Source of the DNA: an uncultured Flavobacteriaceae bacterium
GTDB lineage: Bacteria; Bacteroidota; Bacteroidia; Flavobacteriales; Flavobacteriaceae
NCBI GenBank assembly: GCA_947503005.1
Contig: CANNCA010000007.1
Location: forward strand, 62,001 to 126,000
Direction of reading: 5' to 3'
Length of the DNA stretch: 64,000 nucleotides
The notes under the pieces were generated by a model that had not been told where the DNA came from, did no database searches, and saw nothing but the letters and a program-made list of their open reading frames with translations. Position 1 is the stretch's first letter; each line of letters begins with the position of its first letter. This document shows positions 59,586 to 64,000 of this stretch, piece by piece. The position numbers and the translations under genes are program-made.

Positions 59586-60305
59586 ATGAAGTACTCATTT
59601 ATTCTCCTTTGCTGTTTTTTTCTTTTTCAAAGTTGTGCCGCGCAACCCCGGACAAATCTTGTGGATGCAACCTTGGAAACGGTCACGAAAGAAAAGTTGG
59701 ATTATTATTTATATTATCCTCAGGACTATGAGATTAGTCCTCAAAAAAAGTTTCCTATCTTACTTTTTTTACACGGGGGCGGAGAATCTGGAGATACCTT
59801 GGGAGCATTGAAAAAAAATGGCCCTCCAAAACTTATAGTTGAGGGAAAACAATTTCCATTCTTGATACTAGCGCCTCAAAATCCGCATCAAAAAAAGTGG
59901 TGGAACACTAGGGCCGTGAATCAACTTTTGGATAGTGTGGTGGCCAATAATCGAGTGGATAAAAACCGCATCTATTTAACAGGGCTTAGTCGTGGAGGAG
60001 GAGCCGCTTGGGAAATGGCAGTTCAATACCCTGAAAAATTTGCAGCGTTGGCCGTAGTTTGTGGAATGACACCATTACCTTATGCCGCTTGGATAGATAA
60101 GAATATGCCAATTTGGGTTTTTCATGGGGAGCAAGATGAATCCATTCCAATTTCTGAATCAGAAACGATGGTGGAGCGGTTAAAAACAATGGGATACGAT
60201 GTTCAATTTACAAGATACCCAGGTGTTGGTCATGACTCTTGGGTAAAGGCATATGCCAATGAGGAATTGTACGAGTGGCTCGAACAACAGAAGCGGAAGA
60301 ATTGA
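59586..60305 (+). CDS. Exported alpha/beta-hydrolase (esterase, CE1/PHB-depolymerase-like)
   Basis: A 239-residue lipoprotein or exported protein (FQSCAAQ after the hydrophobic core, Cys17). The alpha/beta-hydrolase triad is visible: LFLHGGGESGD (oxyanion region), GLSRGGGAAW with the nucleophile Ser, HGEQDESIP with Asp, and GVGHDSW with His. Its similarity to short carbohydrate esterases suggests deacetylation or deferuloylation of polysaccharides; the substrate is inferred. Followed after about 110 bases by a sulfatase. Confidence 0.83.
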   Translation: MKYSFILLCCFFLFQSCAAQPRTNLVDATLETVTKEKLDYYLYYPQDYEISPQKKFPILLFLHGGGESGDTLGALKKNGPPKLIVEGKQFPFLILAPQNPHQKKWWNTRAVNQLLDSVVANNRVDKNRIYLTGLSRGGGAAWEMAVQYPEKFAALAVVCGMTPLPYAAWIDKNMPIWVFHGEQDESIPISESETMVERLKTMGYDVQFTRYPGVGHDSWVKAYANEELYEWLEQQKRKN

Positions 60306-60418
60306 AATTATTTCGATTACAATTGATTTTTTTTCACGGCGTTTTTGTTGAAAAACCAGCAAGTCTTTATGAAGTTTTTTAGTATTTTCATTTCAATCAT
60401 AAAAGATAAACCAGATAC

Positions 60419-61903
60419 ATGCGAACTTTAAAAATTCTTGTGCTTTTCTTGTGTTGTTTTTCTTTCACCACAAATTCTAAAGCCAACACGGAACCAGAAC
60501 CCAAAAAGAAAAAACCCAGAAACGTGATTTTTATCTTGACGGATGATCATCGTTACGATTATATGGGTTTCACGGGTAAAGTGCCTTGGCTGGAAACTCC
60601 CAATATGGATAAGCTCGCTGTGGAAGGAGCTTATTTGCCAAATGCATTCGTAACTACTTCTTTGTGTTCGCCGAGTAGAGCGTCCATTTTAACTGGGCAG
60701 TTTTCGCATTCGCATACCATAGTTGACAATCAAGCTCCTGATCCTGGAAACTTGAGGTATTTTCCAGAATATCTTGAAAAAGCCGGATATCAGACAGGTT
60801 TTTTCGGAAAATGGCATATGGGGGATCATGGCGATGAACCCCAACCTGGTTTTACGCATTGGGAAAGTTTTCCCGGGCAGGGGGTGTATTATAATCCCAC
60901 CCTCAACATTAATGGTAAAAGAACTGCCTATAAGGATTCCACCTATATCACTGATTTATTGACCGAACATGCTGTGGATTGGCTTGATAAGCGAGACAGG
61001 AAGAAGCCATTTTTTATGTACCTGTCGCACAAAGCGGTACACGCGGGGTTCAAACCAGCAAGACGCCACAAGGGACGATACAAGGGTAAAAGAATTGCAC
61101 TGCCGGCAACATATGATCAAACCAAAACAGGCAAATATCGAGATTTGAAATGGCCGCAATGGGTCGCGGATCAACGCATTAGTTGGCATGGAGTCGATTA
61201 TATGTACCATGACAATGAAGGAATCTATGATATGGTTGTTGATTATTGTGAAACGCTCTTGGGCGTAGACGAGAGCATCGGTTCGGTAATGGATTATTTG
61301 AAGAAAGAAGGATTAGACGAGTCGACTATGGTCATCTATATGGGTGACAATGGTTTTAGTTGGGGCGAACATGGTCTTATTGATAAAAGGCATTTTTATG
61401 AGGAATCCGTCAAAGTACCATTACTGGTTCGTTGTCCAGAGTTGTTCGAAGGCGGAAAAACAATATCCCAAATGGTTCAGAACATCGACATAGGACCAAC
61501 TGTTCTGGCTGAGGCAGGAGTAAAGCAACCCGAGCATATGCCAGGAGTTTCTTTTGTGCCGATATTAACTGGTGATACCAATGCTAAAACTAGAAAAGAA
61601 ATCTTTTACGAATATTATTGGGAATACGATTTTCCAATGACACCAACAGTGTTTGGTATGCGAACGGAAAAATATAAGTACATGAAGTTCCAAGGCATTT
61701 GGGACCGAAATGAACTTTATGATTTGGAGAACGATCCTGACGAAATGTACAATTTAATAGCAGATCCAGATAAGCAGGATATTGCAAAAGAAATGTCAAC
61801 CGCTATTTATGATTGGCTTGAAGAGACCAATGGAATGAACATACCTCTAAAACGAACAGTAAAATATCGTTTTGGAGATTATAAGCATAATGATGAACAT
61901 TAA
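60419..61903 (+). CDS. Exported type I sulfatase
   Basis: A 494-residue sulfatase with a signal peptide (MRTLKILVLFLCCFSFTTNS, cleavage near KA). The active-site signature SLCSPSRASI has Cys83, to be converted to formylglycine; the metal ligands Asp42 and Asp43 are in ILTDDHRYD; a later metal pair lies in GDNGFSWGEHG, and a further substrate-site His in KRHFYEES. Sequence order fits the S1 class that removes sulfate from polysaccharides or glycans. It is 15 bases upstream of the sialate-esterase-like gene. The enzyme that makes formylglycine is not in the window. Confidence 0.92.
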   Translation: MRTLKILVLFLCCFSFTTNSKANTEPEPKKKKPRNVIFILTDDHRYDYMGFTGKVPWLETPNMDKLAVEGAYLPNAFVTTSLCSPSRASILTGQFSHSHTIVDNQAPDPGNLRYFPEYLEKAGYQTGFFGKWHMGDHGDEPQPGFTHWESFPGQGVYYNPTLNINGKRTAYKDSTYITDLLTEHAVDWLDKRDRKKPFFMYLSHKAVHAGFKPARRHKGRYKGKRIALPATYDQTKTGKYRDLKWPQWVADQRISWHGVDYMYHDNEGIYDMVVDYCETLLGVDESIGSVMDYLKKEGLDESTMVIYMGDNGFSWGEHGLIDKRHFYEESVKVPLLVRCPELFEGGKTISQMVQNIDIGPTVLAEAGVKQPEHMPGVSFVPILTGDTNAKTRKEIFYEYYWEYDFPMTPTVFGMRTEKYKYMKFQGIWDRNELYDLENDPDEMYNLIADPDKQDIAKEMSTAIYDWLEETNGMNIPLKRTVKYRFGDYKHNDEH

Positions 61904-61918
61904 TCAAGTTCTTGACAT

Positions 61919-63298
61919 ATGAAACTAAAGAAAATCGCTGTTCTACTATTACTTCTCTGCACCTGCACGGTACTTTCAGCGAAAGTAGTGTTGCCGAATA
62001 TTTTTAAGGATCATATGGTGCTCCAGCGAAATAGTGAGGTTACAATTTGGGGTTGGGGCGATTTAAACGAGGAGATTAGTGTCATTACCGGTTGGAATGA
62101 AAAAGAATACAAGGTAAAAACGGCATTGACAACCCAATGGCAATTAAAAATAGATACGCCTGAGGCCGGTGGCCCGTTCGAGATTATTATCAATGGAAAA
62201 TTGAATCAAATAGTACTAAAGGATATACTGATCGGTGAGGTATGGGTTTGTTCCGGGCAATCGAATATGGAATGGAGCGCGAACAGTGGTATTGACAACG
62301 CTGCGACAGAAATTGAGAAGGCCAATTATCCAAATATTCGATTTTTTAATGTTACCAAAAGAACATCTGAAACGGAACAGGATGATTTGGAAGGTTCCTG
62401 GTCAGTATGCGCACCTGAAACTATGAAAGATTTTAGTGCAGTTGGCTATTTTTTTGCTAGACGACTTCAAGGTGAGATGGGCATACCTGTCGGGCTTATA
62501 GATAACTCTTGGGGCGCTACAAGTGCAGAAGTTTGGACCCCAAAAGCGGTTTTTGAAAAAAACAGCTATTTGAAACAACAGGCCAAGAAAATAGAGGAGA
62601 ATATTTGGGCACCGGTACAGCCCTCAATTTTGTACAATGCGATGGTGCATCCCATTGTAAACTTTAAAATTGCAGGTGTTTTATGGTACCAAGGTGAGTC
62701 CAACGCTGCGAATCCGGAGAGCTATTTGGAACTTTTTACCGCTATGATTACATCTTGGCGCGAAGAATGGGGCTATGAATTTCCGTTTTATTATGTGCAA
62801 ATAGCTCCTTATAACTACGGCACAGTAGGAAAAGGAGTAAAAGTTAGAGATGCCCAACGCAGGGCATTGAAGGTCACGAATACCGGTATGGTGGTGGTTA
62901 GTGATATTTGCACTACAGACGATATTCATCCTACAAACAAACAAGATGTTGGCCTTCGTTTGGCGAACCTCGCTCTTAAAGACCAGTATAGGGTTTTGGA
63001 TAATATCGTAAATGGCCCACTTTTTAAAGAGTTCAAAATATCAGATAAGAAGATGAAAGTGATTTTTGAAAATTCCGATGGATTATACTTTAAGGATAAA
63101 AAACTTGAAAATTTTGAGTTAGCTGGGGATGATGGTCAATTCCATCCTGCAAAGGCGCACATCATAAATGATATGGTGATAGTATCATCTAAAAAGGTAA
63201 ATGACCCAAAAAAGGTCCGGTATGCATGGGGTAATACTACTTTGGCGAATCTTTTCAATAGTGCTGGGCTACCGGCGTCGAGCTTTATCAGCGATTGA
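61919..63298 (+). CDS. Sialate O-acetylesterase family protein (SASA/SGNH-type)
   Basis: 459 residues with a signal peptide (LLLLLCTCTVLSAKVVLP). The SGNH-like blocks are VWVCSGQSNMEW with the nucleophile Ser, LWYQGESNAAN, and DIHPTNKQDVGLRLA with Asp-x-x-His. N- and C-terminal beta domains flank the core. It probably removes O-acetyl groups from sugars (sialic acid or plant/algal polysaccharides). It follows the sulfatase by 15 bases, forming a two-enzyme unit. The 3' end overlaps the convergent gene by 11 bases. Confidence 0.88.
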   Translation: MKLKKIAVLLLLLCTCTVLSAKVVLPNIFKDHMVLQRNSEVTIWGWGDLNEEISVITGWNEKEYKVKTALTTQWQLKIDTPEAGGPFEIIINGKLNQIVLKDILIGEVWVCSGQSNMEWSANSGIDNAATEIEKANYPNIRFFNVTKRTSETEQDDLEGSWSVCAPETMKDFSAVGYFFARRLQGEMGIPVGLIDNSWGATSAEVWTPKAVFEKNSYLKQQAKKIEENIWAPVQPSILYNAMVHPIVNFKIAGVLWYQGESNAANPESYLELFTAMITSWREEWGYEFPFYYVQIAPYNYGTVGKGVKVRDAQRRALKVTNTGMVVVSDICTTDDIHPTNKQDVGLRLANLALKDQYRVLDNIVNGPLFKEFKISDKKMKVIFENSDGLYFKDKKLENFELAGDDGQFHPAKAHIINDMVIVSSKKVNDPKKVRYAWGNTTLANLFNSAGLPASSFISD

Positions 63299-64000
63299 TC
63301 TTTCTAGTCTCTTTACCAGTATTGTCAAAGAATCGAATGTGTTTCATATTCTTTGAAATATGGAGGGTTCTACTCGACTGCGATTGAAACGTATCACCCC
63401 AGTAAAATTCTTTTGAAGAACGGGTACCGTCAATATATTCAATAGTGACTTTGACTTCTTTCGGATGTACTTTGATGAGAGCTTCAAAAATTCGTGTTTT
63501 AGGTTCGAAAACCCTTAGCGAGTCATTGTTTTGAGATGCTATCACCAGTGATTTTTCATTGGCGATGTTAATCGAAACTAGACTTTTACCATCTCCGGGA
63601 ACAAAGAAATTACTATTATCTATGGGAATAGATTCAAAATTCCCTTTACCATTGTTCTTTAAAGCCAAACCAATTAAAGCATCTGCCGGGCCTTGTTGAA
63701 CTTCCATACCAAAATCATTTCCGACAAGAAGTAAATCAATGTTTGAGTCACCGTCAATATCTTTCGGCAAGATTCCATAAACCGGACCGATTTGAGCTTC
63801 TATCGGTAAGGCGTGTAATTTGAACTGGCCTTCACCCAAATTTTCTATCCAAGAAGACTCCATGTAATTGAGTGACAAAACGGTGGCGTCATTCAGAAGA
63901 CCATCCGCAAACATCTCTGGTAATGTTGATTCTCCAAATGCACCAAAAGAATTAAATTTTTTACGAATACCAACATATTGTTTGGTCACATCTTGCCAAG
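63288..64000 (-). CDS. FG-GAP/VCBS-repeat protein of the CRTAC1 type, C-terminal part; 5' end outside window
   Basis: At least 236 residues of a larger protein. The frame stays open through base 64000, so the GTG at 63989 is not a real start. A calcium-binding-type FG-GAP loop is visible: PKDIDGDSNIDLLLVGNDFG, a D-x-D-G-D-x-x-x-D pattern of beta-propeller repeats. The C-terminal section (EVKVTIEYIDGTRSSKEFYWGDTFQSQ) resembles the ASPIC/UnbV region of CRTAC1 proteins. Such proteins are exported and often found beside SusC/SusD pairs in Bacteroidota. Function unknown. Confidence 0.75.
   Translation of the reverse strand, partial: WQDVTKQYVGIRKKFNSFGAFGESTLPEMFADGLLNDATVLSLNYMESSWIENLGEGQFKLHALPIEAQIGPVYGILPKDIDGDSNIDLLLVGNDFGMEVQQGPADALIGLALKNNGKGNFESIPIDNSNFFVPGDGKSLVSINIANEKSLVIASQNNDSLRVFEPKTRIFEALIKVHPKEVKVTIEYIDGTRSSKEFYWGDTFQSQSSRTLHISKNMKHIRFFDNTGKETRKINR

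Noticed and set aside
1-64000. tRNA, rRNA, insertion sequences, prophage, toxin-antitoxin or antiphage systems
   Set aside because: None was recognised by reading both strands; absence is not proof, and tRNAs would need a covariance search.

Overview
This window reads as chromosomal DNA of a marine member of the Flavobacteriaceae (phylum Bacteroidota). Supporting signs are a gliding-motility isomerase (GldI), a giant secreted protein ending in a type IX secretion (T9SS) type B sorting domain, many lipoproteins with short Bacteroidota-style lipoboxes, several lineage-typical DUF proteins (DUF3810, DUF4212, DUF5683, DUF6122, DUF721), and promoter boxes matching the flavobacterial TAnnTTTG element. 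The genus is not resolved; a Maribacter/Zobellia/Arenibacter-like organism is an inference. No rRNA, tRNA, CRISPR array, phage or insertion sequence was recognised.

Left part (1-5.9 kb): the 3' part of an aerobic carbon monoxide dehydrogenase (CODH) operon, coxL-coxG-coxD-coxE-coxF, all on the plus strand. CoxL carries the AYRCSFR active-site loop that marks form I, Cu-Mo CO dehydrogenases. CoxD, CoxE and CoxF are its metal-centre maturation factors, and CoxF has an extra C-terminal YHS metal-binding domain. The structural genes coxM and coxS and the start of coxL are expected upstream, outside the window. The gaps in the operon hold REP-like repeats and a terminator-like hairpin.

Housekeeping middle (5.9-35.7 kb): a DUF2306 membrane protein; two exported amidohydrolase-fold proteins with partly missing metal sites; a DUF3810 metalloprotease-like protein; PepD; DUF805; a GH5 lipoprotein; an isomerase/gldI/nrnA group; a PhoD-like phosphatase; ndk; a recF group; a TPR protein with ribH; a mutL-rhomboid-rhomboid-EEP run; and a minus-strand run parA-parB-DUF5683-dapB-lepB-WbqC-DUF6122, preceded by udk and an FtsB/DivIC-like gene.

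Carbon and cell-wall metabolism (35.7-50.4 kb): acetyl-CoA synthetase with a two-subunit acetate-type sodium symporter. Next comes a compact peptidoglycan-recycling island: anmK, a GH3 NagZ-like glucosaminidase, an AmpG-like permease, a GHL10 (DigH-like) lipoprotein, a NagB-PIG-L fusion, a divergent DeoR-family regulator and murQ. Together they could cut wall glycans, import anhydro-muropeptides and convert both amino sugars to fructose-6-phosphate. The nagB/deoR intergenic region carries repeated TGCCGTTTT-like motifs over both promoters. A c-type cytochrome and a PQQ-type sugar dehydrogenase follow as a pair.

Right part (50.6-64 kb): a 2977-residue SprB-like, T9SS-secreted protein of about 26 Cys-containing modules, then an exported esterase, a sulfatase, a sialate O-acetylesterase-type enzyme, and the 3' end of an FG-GAP/VCBS-repeat protein cut by the window edge. 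This looks like the edge of a polysaccharide-degradation locus.

All calls come from reading the sequence. No database search, structure prediction or statistical test was run.
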